From NCBI RefSeq assembly GCF_042477335.2, contig NC_091263.1:70736501-70800500 (forward strand): a DNA stretch of 64,000 nucleotides, given 5' to 3'. This document shows, piece after piece, positions 25,301 through 33,140 of this stretch. The DNA is from Ovis canadensis. Its lineage: Eukaryota; Chordata; Mammalia; Artiodactyla; Bovidae. How positions within the stretch are numbered: position 1 is the stretch's first letter; each line of letters starts with the position of its first letter. A model generated the notes under the pieces. The model was not told the DNA's origin, searched no databases, and saw only the letters and a list, made by a program, of their open reading frames with translations. The position numbers were made by a program, and so were the translations under genes.

Positions 25301-28300
25301 GGACTTCCTTAGCTTGGGTTAAATTGAATCAGGAAGATGAATTTTATTAAGAGTAGGCTGATGCAAGACTGGATCTGGCTTCTCTCTCCCCGAAGAGAAC
25401 AAAGTTGTCCTAGAACCCTGCTCTTGACAACAGATCGTGTGAGTTTCTGAGTCTTTAATCTGCATTACTTTCGAAACCTTGTTTTCAGCTCAGCTCAAGG
25501 AATAAGCACTTTCACCTTATTCTATGTCCAAAAATCCTCTTTGGGAACATTCCCATCTCTAGGTCCTCAGGTCCTGACTCCCGTGGCATTTTTCATGGTG
25601 AATCTGTGAGGAGAGGTTTGCAGGTTTGAATTTATCCAGTGGAGGCTGTCATTCTCTCACCTGGCAGGCCATCACGGTTATTCTGGCCCAGTGTGGCACC
25701 CCAGATGAAAAGGAGTGTATATTGAGAAAGGCTAGGGAACATGCAGATGGCCTACTGGCCACCAAACTGATCAGGCGGCTACATCAGGGACATAATCCCA
25801 GAATATGACCCACCCTGGGAGACAAATCCGCCCCCCGCACCCCCCCCCCCAAATGTAAGGATTTTATCCTGGCTCTTTTAGAAGCAATGGAGCTCATGAC
25901 CCAAGTAGCAGTAATCCACAGTAGTGCCCATCAGAGGGAGGGATCTTCTGTGAACCAGTGGGGGAAAAAAGGGAAAGTGTTAGTTGCTCAGTCCTGTCTG
26001 ACTCTTTCTCAACCCCATGGACTGTAGTCTGCCAGGCTCCTCTGTCCTTGGGGTTCTCCAGGCAAGAATACTGGAGTGGGTTGCCATTTCCTTCTCCAGG
26101 GGATCTTCCCAACTCAGGGATTGAACCCAGGTCTCCTGCATTGCAGGCGGATTCTTTACCATCTGTGCCACCAGGGAAGCCCAAGCTGACTGAATTGCAA
26201 AACACACAACTTGTGTGCAAGAGCCTAGGTTATGGTCCTAGTGATTGGCCCCCCTGAACTCCCTGGTCTTCCCCAGTACTCCCCACAGGAACAAGAAAAT
26301 GCTGAGAAACGGGGCTAAGAGAGAGGAAGCACAGGTTAGTATGAAGAGTAGGGTGAGCTTCTAGTCCCGGAGGCCCCACAGTGGAAACTAAGAGTTGACA
26401 TGATGCCATCCACTATGGGAGGGACGCACTATGGGACTTGATGCAAAAGGCTTTTTCAGGGAAGGGGCTTAAAAGAACAGAAAAGCAAGCAACATTGGCC
26501 TGTGACTTATGTGCCCCTAATAACCTGAAAGGGATCTTCCCAACCCAGGGGTCAAACCTGGTTTCCTGAAATTACAGACAGATTCTTGACCGTCTGAGCC
26601 ACCAGGGAAGCCCCATAACAATGCCCAGACCCATCCAATCCCCCTTCTGTTACTCAGGCCAATTCAGTGACAAGTGACATATCCAGGGGAAGGCTGGCAG
26701 TTAGATTTCACCCAAATGCCCCCAAGATCAAGATATAAATATGGTCTGGGGTTGGCTGATACTTTCACAGGATGGGTTGAAGCCTTCCCCAACTGATCTG
26801 AAAAGGCTATGGACATCTGTAAGTTCCTTTTAAAAAGAAGTAATTCCTCGCTTTGGACTTTCCAAGTCTCCCCAGAGCCATAATGGGCCCTTGTTTATAG
26901 CCAAAATCACACAGGGGCTCACAACAGCCCTAGGGATAGACTACAAGCTACACACCTCATGTTCGACTCTCTGCGACCCCACGGACTGTAGCCCGCCAGG
27001 CTCCTCTGTCCATGGGGATTCTCCAGGCAAGGATACTGGAGTGGGTTGCCATGCCCTCCTCCAGGGGATCTTCTCGGCCCAGGGATTGAACCTATGTCTC
27101 CTATAATGGCAGGCGGGTTCTCTACCAGTAGCCCTATCTGGGAAGCCCAACTGTATGATTTAGTTCATGTGAAATGCCAGGAATGGGCAAATCAGCACTC
27201 GATAGTAGATTAGCGGTTGCCAGGGGCTGGGAGGTGGGTGGTGATGAGGAGTGACTAACAGGTATAGATTTTCGTTTAGAGGAGATGAAAATTGACTATA
27301 GAAACAAATAGACAACTGTGAATGTGTAAAAGCCACTGTCCACTGTAAATGAGTGAACTGTGTGCCATGTGAATTACTGAGGGGGTCTCAGTAAGCTGTT
27401 ACATTTTAAAATTTGCAAAGGAGAGGAGGATACAGGGGTGAGGAGGGAGCTGGTGAGAGACGTGTCAGTCACCATAAAGCACACAAAAGTGGTTTAAATA
27501 TGAAACCTGATTTAAACAGGGTGATTAGAAACACTGACTTCCAACCAATCTGCAAAAACTAAAGACTGAAGAAAAGGAATCAAGTGGCTTATATATATTT
27601 ATGTGTGTGTGTATATATATATATTTAAAAAACATTTTAAAGTGGAAAAAACAAAAACCATCTAAAAAGTCTAGACTTCAGCAACATTTGTAAAGAGACT
27701 TAAATTCAACCTCTGTTGTTTCCCGGCCAGGAGGAGCCCAGTGTCTGAGAACATTCATTTTAGGGTCAGAGACCGCTAGTCTCATTCTCAGAGTCTCAGC
27801 CTTCCCAGCCCTCGACTCCCAAGGCAGGAAGGGGGTCTCAGCGTGGTCTGAGCCCTTCCCGCTGCAGGGTTAGAGGGTTTCTAGAGGGCCTGGCCCAGGG
27901 TGACAGCTCTAACTGCTGCCCTGTCCCCCCCCAAACCACGCCCTGTCCCACGGAGCCACTCCTGCGTCCCCGTCCTCCCCCCACCCTCCAAATTGTTCAG
28001 CTCCTCATTCTGCAGTTACTCGATGCCTGCTGTATACTGGCGTGTCCAAAAGAAGAGCTCAGGGTCCTTACAAACCTGTCCCTCGTCTTCTCTCCCCCAC
28101 AGTGGTGCCCATCTGTCATACCTACCCAGACACCCAAACACGTGCCCAGGGCGTGTCCTGAGCACCCCCTCTCCCCGAGGCAGGAAACAGAGAGACCCCA
28201 GGCTTGAATCGTTTCTCCCCTGTGGACAGAAACACCATAAAAGCAGGGATGGAGGAGGCTGGATCCTGCCCAGATGAAAGATCACATATTCCTTGTTGTC

Positions 28301-29917
28301 GAAGTTACGGAGGCCTCCCCGACGACACAGGCATAGAAGTGCTCCTTGGAGGTCAAAAAGGGAGTGGGTGTCAGCCCATAGCAAGTAATGTCAGCTACCC
28401 ATAGTCCTCCGCGCTAGACTCCATCTTGGCTCGGAGATGCGCACGCACACGTGGGAGGAGCCTGAGACGTACCAGATACAGACGCACAAGCAGGCAAAGC
28501 AAGGTGCCTGGCCCGAGGAAACCCAGGAGAAATGCCCCATAAAGGCGATTCAAACCACGAGCACACGACCCTCTCTGAGCCCGTGGATGCAGTGTGTCTA
28601 CATCCACATGTACTCTTTTTCCTAATAAACACTGGACTTGCTTCACTACTTTCCGTCTCCATGTGGAAACTCACTTCTACACAGGCGGCAAGCTAGGGCC
28701 TCATCACGGGCCACTGGTCCCTCGGGGTCTGGTGGCCAGGATTCGACACACTCCCTGCCACTGCCCGGCCTGTCTCTGGCCGGGAACCGAAACCCTGAGG
28801 TCACTCCTGCTCCCCACAAGCTTCTCAGCCGCCATCCCCCGGGTGCAGACTTTCTCACCTTCACACACATCTTGAATCGTATCCCTCAGCGGCCATTGCC
28901 TTCACACCTGACCTCGACCTGGGAGGCTCGCCCGATCAGCCCCCGCCCCCATCCCTGCTGTTCCCCCAACTCTGCCCCAGCCGGAGGGAAGACGCACAGC
29001 ACTCCCTCCCCAAAACCAAGCCCTCCACCAGCACGCTCCCCTCCAGGCCCTGGCCCCAGCCAGGATGTCCCCTCGGCCTGGTCAGCCGTGACCATCCAAG
29101 CCGCTGTCACTCACCCTTTAAGGCCCAAACAGCACTGAGCTGCCCTGCCCTGTGCTTCCCAGGCACTTGGACCCATTCTGTCTCCAAAGACGTCTTCACA
29201 AATACTCTGAACACGTCCCCTGTCCCACCCTCCTTCAGGAGTCGCCTCCTCTGGGAAGCCTACCATGACCACCTAGAATGGGTCAGGCAACTCCTCTGGG
29301 CTCCGACAGCCTCTGGCTCCCCGCCACTCAAGCACATGCCAGCATTATCAAATGGGCATCTAGCAGGAGGTGGCATCTATCAGGAGGCGGCTTGCCTCCC
29401 AGCCTGGGAGCTCCTGGAGGGGACGAAGCAGCTCTGTGTGCCTCAGTGGACCCCATACCCAGAGAATCCCGAGGCGCTGTTTGCTGGTTGAAAGCTGGGA
29501 CGCGGCCCTACAGCCAAAGCCCAGTCGCGCCTCCAGAGCTTGCCCGCCTATTGCTCGAGCCCTTCAAGTAGCTCCAGCTGGGCAGAGCCCCTCGCCCCGA
29601 GCAAATGGGCTCCAGCTGCGGAGGCCCCTGCTCTCTCTCCTCCCTGCCCGCCCCCCACCTCTGGCATCAGCTCTTCTGCCCCTTGTGCGGGTGGGGGGTG
29701 TGCGGTGTTTGGGGCCAGCCTAAGGGAGGAGAGGGCAGGAAGGAAGTGTTCAGGACCCCCAGGGAACAGGCTCTCTCTCGGAGGACGGAGGGGGCCGCTC
29801 CATGAGCTCACCTGGCTTTTCAGACCCTGATGGCCTGGACGACCCCTCTGCGGAGGCTGAGGAGGCCGAGGAGGCAGAGGAAGAGGTGTCGCTGGAAGCG
29901 ACGCTCCCGGGAGCCAT
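1543..29917 (-). CDS. H1-8: Oocyte-specific linker histone H1 (partial, exons 1-3)
   Basis: H1-8 (H1FOO) is the linker histone that replaces somatic H1 in oocytes and early embryos and binds nucleosomal linker DNA. Coding exons read here: 29812-29917, 3544-3803 and 1543-1891, all with AG/GT borders and matching phases (1, then 0, then 1). They encode 238 residues plus one base. Exon 1 starts [10 protein letters not shown] and is Ser/Ala-rich. Exon 2 holds the winged-helix globular domain ([20 protein letters not shown] ... GATGSFK). Exon 3 is a Lys/Pro/Ala-rich basic tail. The human protein is about 346 residues, so roughly 100 C-terminal residues are missing; no further exon is visible at 1-1542, so the last exons should lie left of the window. 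Intron 1 is about 26 kb because of transposon insertion; intron 2 is 1652 bp. The link between exon 1 and exon 2 rests on family similarity plus matching phase, not on a transcript. Confidence 0.93.
1892..3543 (-). other. H1-8: H1-8 intron 2
   Basis: 1652 bp of mostly single-copy, moderately GC-rich sequence between exons 2 and 3, with canonical GT-AG ends. I recognise no large transposon in it. The longer open frames on both strands here show no conserved motif. Confidence 0.85.
3544..3803 (-). CDS. H1-8: H1-8 coding exon 2 (globular domain)
   Basis: 260 bp, acceptor CCCCACAG (AG at 3805-3804), donor GTGAGT at 3543. It encodes the H1/H5 winged-helix domain from [10 protein letters not shown] through [10 protein letters not shown] and the basic loop to GATGSFK. 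It starts in phase 1 and ends in phase 0. The acceptor directly abuts a GC-rich minisatellite at 3810-4035. Confidence 0.96.
3810..4035. repeat. GC-rich minisatellite at the H1-8 exon 2 acceptor
   Basis: The motif TCACCCAGGGCCCA recurs at 3822, 3869, 3915 and 3975 (spacing 47, 46 and 60 bp), usually preceded by GGCAGCAGGAC. The longer third unit includes 3931-3960, which resembles the first bases of exon 2 plus its acceptor (3785-3815) but has lost the AG. Open frames on both strands here come from this repeat. Confidence 0.8.
4258..4497 (+). mobile_element. tRNA-Glu/CHR-type SINE
   Basis: Starts ATTCCCTCCCTGGTGGCCCA and ends in an A-rich tail (AAAAAAATAAAAAC) near 4497. The middle matches the longer CHR-type ruminant SINE, not Bov-tA. 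Confidence 0.8.
4780..5885 (+). mobile_element. BovB (RTE) LINE with near-intact reverse transcriptase segment
   Basis: RTE-class retrotransposon, hallmark of ruminants. An open frame at 4764-5399 covers the reverse transcriptase palm ([13 protein letters not shown] at its start; active site at 5127-5138). The catalytic box reads YGDD where the usual BovB motif, as I recall it, is YADD. A frameshift follows near 5330-5400 and the reading continues in another frame to about 5710. The 3' end is the typical GACTGAACTGAACTGAA. It lies in H1-8 intron 1, inserted opposite to the gene. Confidence 0.95.
6120..7060 (+). mobile_element. Old L1 (L1M-like) 3' end plus flank, copy 1 of a local duplication
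   Basis: Mammalian-wide L1 3' sequence (CTTGGGTATATACCCAGG; GGTTGCCAGGGGCTGGGAGG at about 6660) split by a SINE at 6222-6421. From about 6590 on, it and the next ~180 bp (AAGTGGTTTACATATGAAAC and beyond) match 27150-27590. Confidence 0.75.
6222..6421 (-). mobile_element. Bov-tA type SINE
   Basis: Minus-oriented copy ending GAGCCACCAGGGAAGCCCC; inserted within the old L1 fragment. Confidence 0.92.
7067..7282 (-). mobile_element. Bov-tA type SINE
   Basis: Minus-oriented full copy, directly followed by a (TA)n tract. Confidence 0.93.
7286..7314. repeat. (TA)n microsatellite
   Basis: About 14 TA units. A (TA)/(TG) tract occupies the matching place in the second duplication copy (27590-27625). 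Confidence 0.9.
7457..7800 (+). mobile_element. CHR-type SINE with internal 69-bp tandem duplication
   Basis: Starts GGGGCTTCCCTGGTGACTTG. The segment at 7602-7670 is repeated almost perfectly at 7671-7739 (only the last base differs by eye). The L1 sequence resumes after the SINE. Confidence 0.85.
10449..10570 (-). mobile_element. Bov-A SINE monomer
   Basis: Short minus-oriented copy (CTGCTGCTGCTGTTGCTAAG ... AAGAACACTGGAGTGG) interrupting L1 ORF2. Confidence 0.88.
11019..11455 (+). mobile_element. L1 3' end nested in L1 ORF2
   Basis: ORF2 reads to ACATCTTTTTTGAC (11018), then jumps to a 3'-end segment (AACATTACTCAGCCATAAAA) ending in AAATAAAAATAAATAAATGG, after which ORF2 resumes close to where it stopped. 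The join lies at an A-rich ORF2 site. Confidence 0.75.
12028..12562 (+). mobile_element. Cluster of three Bov-tA SINEs
   Basis: A 3'-truncated copy (about 12028-12150) is followed directly by two longer copies (12150-12345 and 12353-12562), all plus-oriented. The middle one has an A tract inside its tRNA part. Confidence 0.88.
13241..13566 (-). mobile_element. Bov-tA SINE pair
   Basis: A full minus-oriented copy (13241-13454) joined to a second partial copy (13455-13566). Confidence 0.9.
14594..14785 (-). mobile_element. Bov-tA type SINE
   Basis: Minus-oriented copy inserted in L1 ORF2 after CATTTAGAGAAGTGA. Confidence 0.92.
15446..15757 (+). mobile_element. BovB fragment replacing part of an L1
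   Basis: Plus-oriented BovB 3' region (GCTCCTTGGAAGGAAAGCTA ... CTCCAAGACTTTGGG) flanked by L1 ORF2 on both sides. The L1 bases between CATACATAAT and CAGAATTAGAAC are missing, so the insertion came with a deletion or gene-conversion-like event. Confidence 0.85.
16815..17092 (-). mobile_element. Bov-A2 type dimeric SINE
   Basis: Two related minus-oriented monomers (16815-16945 and about 16960-17092) within the L1 3' region. Confidence 0.88.
18628..18822 (+). mobile_element. Bov-tA type SINE
   Basis: Plus-oriented full copy from GGGCTTCCCTGGTGGCTCAG to GACACGACTGAGCGAC. Confidence 0.93.
19782..20022 (+). mobile_element. CHR-type SINE
   Basis: Plus-oriented, GGACCTCCCCAGTGGCCCAG to CATGTGGCAACGAAAAAA; interrupts L1 ORF2. 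Confidence 0.85.
20950..21148 (+). mobile_element. Bov-tA type SINE
   Basis: Plus-oriented diverged copy inserted in the nested L1 3' end. Confidence 0.88.
22358..22650 (+). repeat. Right part of duplication copy 1
   Basis: GC-rich, apparently non-transposon sequence (CCCAGTGTCTGAGAATACTC) matching 27640-27925 by eye. It resumes the copy broken off at about 7340, where the L1 block starts. Confidence 0.75.
22762..22966 (-). mobile_element. Bov-tA type SINE
   Basis: Minus-oriented copy, from GTGCCCGGTCGCTCAGTTGC to the 3' SINE edge near 22966. Confidence 0.92.
22975..23335 (+). mobile_element. Probable ERV LTR (left)
   Basis: LTR-like: a GC-rich body, AATAAA at 23234-23239 in GAACTGCAATAAATCGTTGC, then a T-rich end and a leader-like segment with a good splice donor (GGTGGTAAGT near 23440). 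Exact borders are not defined. Confidence 0.55.
24611..24822 (-). mobile_element. Bov-tA type SINE
   Basis: Minus-oriented full copy within the ERV leader region. Confidence 0.93.
25975..26182 (-). mobile_element. Bov-tA type SINE
   Basis: Minus-oriented full copy that interrupts the ERV after the gag-like piece. Confidence 0.94.
26525..26615 (-). mobile_element. Bov-tA SINE fragment
   Basis: Only the tRNA half is present (GATCTTCCCAACCCAGGGGT to CCACCAGGGAAGCCCC), inserted in the integrase remnant. Confidence 0.88.
26955..27148 (-). mobile_element. Bov-tA type SINE
   Basis: Minus-oriented copy at the border between the ERV remnant and duplication copy 2. Confidence 0.9.
27150..27925 (+). 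repeat. Duplication copy 2 (unsplit)
   Basis: Contains, in the same order as copy 1, the old L1 3' end (GGTTGCCAGGGGCTGGGAGG at about 27214), the ~180 bp tail with AAGTGGTTTAAATATGAAAC, a TA/TG tract at 27590-27625, AAAGTGGAAAAAA, and the GC-rich part with CCCAGTGTCTGAGAACATTC. Copy 1 is split at the AAAGTGGAAAAA point. Confidence 0.75.
28296..28683 (+). mobile_element. Probable solo LTR
   Basis: TATA-like CCATAAAGG at about 28537-28545, AATAAA at 28624-28629, and a T/C-rich end CTTCACTACTTTCCGTCTCC typical of retroviral LTRs. It does not resemble the LTR-like sequence at 22975. Borders are approximate and no target duplication was found. Confidence 0.55.
29100..29280 (+). mobile_element. 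L2 LINE fragment (old)
   Basis: Text typical of diverged L2 3' ends (CCTCTGGGAAGCCTACCATG). The surrounding 28690-29800 is otherwise plain intron 1 sequence next to H1-8 exon 1. Confidence 0.45.
29812..29917 (-). CDS. H1-8: H1-8 coding exon 1 (start codon to splice donor)
   Basis: The ATG is at 29917-29915 and the coding part is 106 bp (35 codons plus one base), ending SGSEKP-G before a GTGAGC donor at 29811. The product starts [10 protein letters not shown] and then runs through a Ser/Ala stretch ([12 protein letters not shown]). The opening MAPGSV matches the start I remember for human H1FOO. The leftover G joins GC of exon 2 to give glycine. No open reading frame of useful length covers this exon, so it is easily missed. 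Confidence 0.9.
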
Positions 29918-30004
29918 CTCGCAGGCAGAAAGGTACAGGCGGCCCCCTCGCCTGGCGTGAGGCCCCCCGGCCGCCTGCTCGCCTTACATACCCCCCAGTT
30001 AGCC

Positions 30005-30045
30005 CCTGATTGGGCGGGAGGCGCGGAGCTGCTGATTGGGCAGGA
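30005..30045 (-). promoter_or_regulatory. Candidate H1-8 promoter: paired CCAAT boxes
   Basis: On the minus strand two CCAAT cores (CCCAATCAG) lie at about 30009-30013 and 30035-30039, 26 bp apart and about 90-120 bp upstream of the H1-8 ATG, in a GC-rich stretch with a CCGCCC box beside one of them. Spaced CCAAT boxes are typical NF-Y sites in TATA-less promoters. Position and motif are seen; promoter function is inference. Confidence 0.5.
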
Positions 30046-30935
30046 GGCTGGGAGGGGGCCCTGCAGCCCCGCCCGGAGCGCCGATGATGCCTCAGCCCCG
30101 ACCACCTGCTCCTGTGTGACCTTGCCCGCGTGCTTGACTTCTCTGGGTCTCAGCCCCCACGGTGAAAGGAAGGGGGCTCAGATGCTTGGTCTGCCCTGCG
30201 CCTCTGCGCAGCAGAGCCTGGGGTTGCAGACTGGGAACTGGAACGCCCGGGCCAGTGGAGGTAGCCGCGGGAAGGTGAGGGCCCTCCCCACCCCACCTCA
30301 CCTCCCCAACCCCGGTGCCCACCCCTGTGCCCAGGCCTCAGCTGGCCTCCACTGTCTCAGAAAGCAGCAGGTGGAGGCCGGCCAGTGGGTTCACCTGGAG
30401 CAGACACCCCCCAGGTCAGCCTGTCGTGACCTCCTTCTGTGTTGTAAGAAGGAGTTTCTAAGGAATGACAGAGCAATGTTTAAATTACTCGGCAAAAGTC
30501 TCTATAAATAAGGACAACATCCACTGGGAAAACCGACAAAGATGAATTCACCAGAAAGGCAAACAAACACAGGAAAACAGCCTCGACTTCTTTGGCACTC
30601 AGGAAAATTTAAATCGAAACAACAACGAGCTACTCCTTTTCTCGTCAAACTGATAAAAACTGAAGACAAAGTGTTGGCAAGGATGTGGGAGCCAGGCCCT
30701 CGCTGTCTCTGCCAGGGTGTAAATTGGGTGCAGCCTACTATGGAAAGGTATTCCCTGGAGCCCAGCAACTCCGCCTCTCTCTCCTAGGAGTGCATTTGTT
30801 GGAAAAGAAATAATTGCTGTGTTATTTGGAAAAGGGGAAAAAAAAACAACTTCCAAATGAATCACTCAGGGCCTGGTAGAATTACTTACTGTAGAATACT
30901 CTGCAGCCATTTAAAATGATGAGGTGCAGACTTCC

Positions 30936-31066
30936 GTGAAGTCCAGGGATTAGGACTTCATGCTTCCACTTTGGGGGCTGTGAGTTCGATCCCTGGTCGG
31001 GGAACTAGGATCCCACATGCCATGTGGTGTGGCCAAAAATAAATGAATAATAATAATAATAAAATG
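30936..31066 (+). mobile_element. tRNA-derived SINE (plus half of an inverted pair)
   Basis: GTCCAGGGATTAGGACTTCA through TCGATCCCTGGTCGGGGAAC to GTGTGGCCAAAAATAAATGA, with an A-rich/TAA tail. Confidence 0.8.
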
Positions 31067-31121
31067 ACAAGATGGATTAAAACAAGGATGAGGTGGCATT
31101 TCACATGCAGTAGGATGACGA

Positions 31122-31246
31122 TTTTTTTTTTTTTTTTGGCCATGCCATGTGGCAAGTGGGATCTTAGTTTCCCAAACAGGGATTGATCCCACACCCCCTG
31201 CACTGAAAGCATGGAGTCAACAACTGGACCACCAGGGAAGTCCCCA
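31122..31246 (-). mobile_element. tRNA-derived SINE (minus half of an inverted pair)
   Basis: Begins with a T15 run and reads GGCCATGCCATGTGGCAAGT to CCACCAGGGAAGTCCCC: same family as 30936-31066 in the opposite direction. Confidence 0.82.
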
Positions 31247-31426
31247 GAATGACAAATTTTTTAATGTCCATCGAAATTGAGCATCCAGGATGTGAAGAAA
31301 TACAGAGCTGCTGGGAAGCAACCCAGAAAAGCAACTGAGTAACATCTATCACGACTAAGATGGATTTGGGCCACATCTACCCATGTCACTCCGGGTATAA
31401 ATTTGAGGGAAATTCTTACACTGATA

Positions 31427-31625
31427 GTGCTTCCCCCATAGTTCAGTCGGTAAAGCATCTGCCTGCAATGCAGGAGGCCTGGGTTCAATTCTTTGGGCTG
31501 GAAGATCCCCTGGAGAAGGAAATGGCAACCCACTCCAGTCTTCTTGCCTGGAGAATCCCATGGACAGAGGAGCCGGACAGTTTACAGTTCACAGGATCAC
31601 AAGAGTCAGACACGACTTAGTGCTC
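31427..31625 (+). mobile_element. Bov-tA type SINE
   Basis: Plus-oriented full copy inserted in the old L1 cluster. Confidence 0.93.
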
Positions 31626-31939
31626 TTTCTTTCTCACACTGATGATACATAAGGGTGCTCAGTGCGATCTTGGCAAAAATGAAAAACAACCTAGATGCCC
31701 ACCAAGGGCAGACTGGACAAATACACTGTGATCTGTTCACATGGTGGAATATTACACAGCAGTGAAAATGAATGAAACACAAAGTATCTGTGGAATATGT
31801 TCCCCACTTTGTGTGTGTGTGTGAGTGTGAGTGAAGTCCCAGCAGAAGTTCTGAAAGGATTTATACCAAGGTAACAGCAGTGGTTACCTCTGAGGAGAGT
31901 GTAGGATTTTAAGGGGGCAGGTCTAGGACAGACTTGCCT

Positions 31940-32655
31940 CTTTCTCTCCGTGGTCTTACTGTTGGGATTTTTCCAGGGGACTCTCCATTACCAGAGGTCT
32001 GGATTGAGGCAGGCAAGGTGTTCTAAAGTGAAACTAGATACCACTGCCTGCCTAGCACCCTTCATAGCTCCCCACTGCCATGGGGACCTCTCCACTGACC
32101 TCTCCAGTCTGGCTTATGAAGCCTCCTCCCCCCTTGAAACCCCAGAGTCTAACCACACCGAGGCTCTTGGAACTGGTTAGGTGTTGAGAGCTGGGCTTTC
32201 CACTCTGGTTTCCCGTGTGCGTGTGTTAGACTGATGTAAAAGTAGTGCCAGTTTTTCACCCCTGCCCACATCCATGCCCATGTGCAGTGTAAGTCTGCAG
32301 CTCCTCCCTCGTCCCTGGAAATCTGAGCTCACCTCGGGACTTGTTGTGACCAACCCAGTATGAGGGAAGGGACGTCTGGTCCCAGTCCCAGGTGAGCAAG
32401 CCTGCTGGGTGTCGAGAGGCCAGTGGCCCAGTCTCCCCTGTTGCCCAGCCTACGCTGGCTGGCCAAGCGGCCAGCCCTCCAACTGACCACAGATGCTCGA
32501 ATGAACCCAGCCAAGGTCAACCAAGCTTGGTCTGGGTCACCTGGCTGACCCACAGAGTCACAAGCAAGAGTACACGATGTGTTGTTTGAAGCATGAGATT
32601 TGGAGGTTGTTGTCAGTGCAGCTGATACAAGCCCCTCTTTTATCTATATCTACCT
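31940..32655. other. RHO–H1-8 intergenic sequence, nothing recognised
   Basis: Moderately GC-rich, apparently unique. No exon, repeat or motif that I can support. Confidence 0.5.
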
Positions 32656-32662
32656 TCTCCGG

Positions 32663-32872
32663 GGGACTTCCCTGGTGGCTCAGTAGTAAAGAACCCGCCT
32701 GCCAATGCGGGAGACGCAGACTCCATCCCTTGGACAGGAAGATCCCCTGGAGAAGGAAGTGGCAACCCACTCCAGCATTCTTGCCTGGAGAATCCCATGG
32801 ACAGAGGAGCCTGACGGGCTCTATAGTTTACGGGGTCACAAAAGAGTCAGACTTGACTCAACGACTAAACAA
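32663..32872 (+). mobile_element. Bov-tA type SINE
   Basis: Plus-oriented full copy from GGGGGACTTCCCTGGTGGCT to the GACTTGACTCAACGAC end. Confidence 0.93.
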
Positions 32873-32889
32873 CAACCTTATCTGAACTG

Positions 32890-33140
32890 TTTCTCACTCA
32901 TCCTTTTGGCCTCAGTATAGACATCACGTCCTCAGAAAAGCCCTCTGTGACCCCCTAGGATGTTAGGGGCCCCTCCTCGGGTTGCCAGCAGCCTCCAGCA
33001 ACCCGGGTTAAAACACGGCCTTACCTGTCTCCTTGAGCTCTGGGAGGCAGGGGCAGTGGGCAGGGCTGTGTCTGTCTTGTTCCTGGTGGTGTCCCTTGTG
33101 CCCAGCACAACACCTGGCACACAGTAGGTGCTTAGCGCCC
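32890..33140 (+). mobile_element. L2/MIR3-type old repeat
   Basis: Has the widespread text GTGTCCCTTGTGCCCAGCAC, ACCTGGCACACAGTAGGTGC. 33140-34350 beyond it is unrecognised apart from a T-rich tract at 33558-33590. Confidence 0.55.

Larger units (their letters stand above)
23336..26955 (+). mobile_element. Class I endogenous retrovirus remnant (gag and integrase pieces)
   Basis: Old retroviral insertion in H1-8 intron 1. A gag-like open segment at about 25626-25808 ([16 protein letters not shown]) resembles gammaretroviral capsid. At about 26390-26960, broken frames match the integrase: the zinc-finger part near 26400-26530 and the catalytic-core start WQLDFTQMP near 26700. Stops, frameshifts and three SINEs interrupt it. 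I see no reverse transcriptase or envelope, so it is a deleted, non-functional copy. The stretch 23500-25600 is otherwise unrecognised. Confidence 0.65.
30441..31940 (+). mobile_element. Old L1 fragment cluster
   Basis: Diverged L1 text at 30460-30920 (GATAAAAACTGAAGACAAAG; GCAAGGATGTGGGAGCCAGG) and 31640-31900 (AACAACCTAGATGCCCACCA; GGTGGAATATTACACAGCAG), split by SINEs. 30060-30440, upstream of H1-8, is apparently unique. Confidence 0.6.

Noticed and set aside
25626-25808. Possible domesticated gag gene
   Set aside because: The open stretch is only 60 codons and is flanked by stops; the rest of the provirus is decayed, so there is no sign of preserved function.
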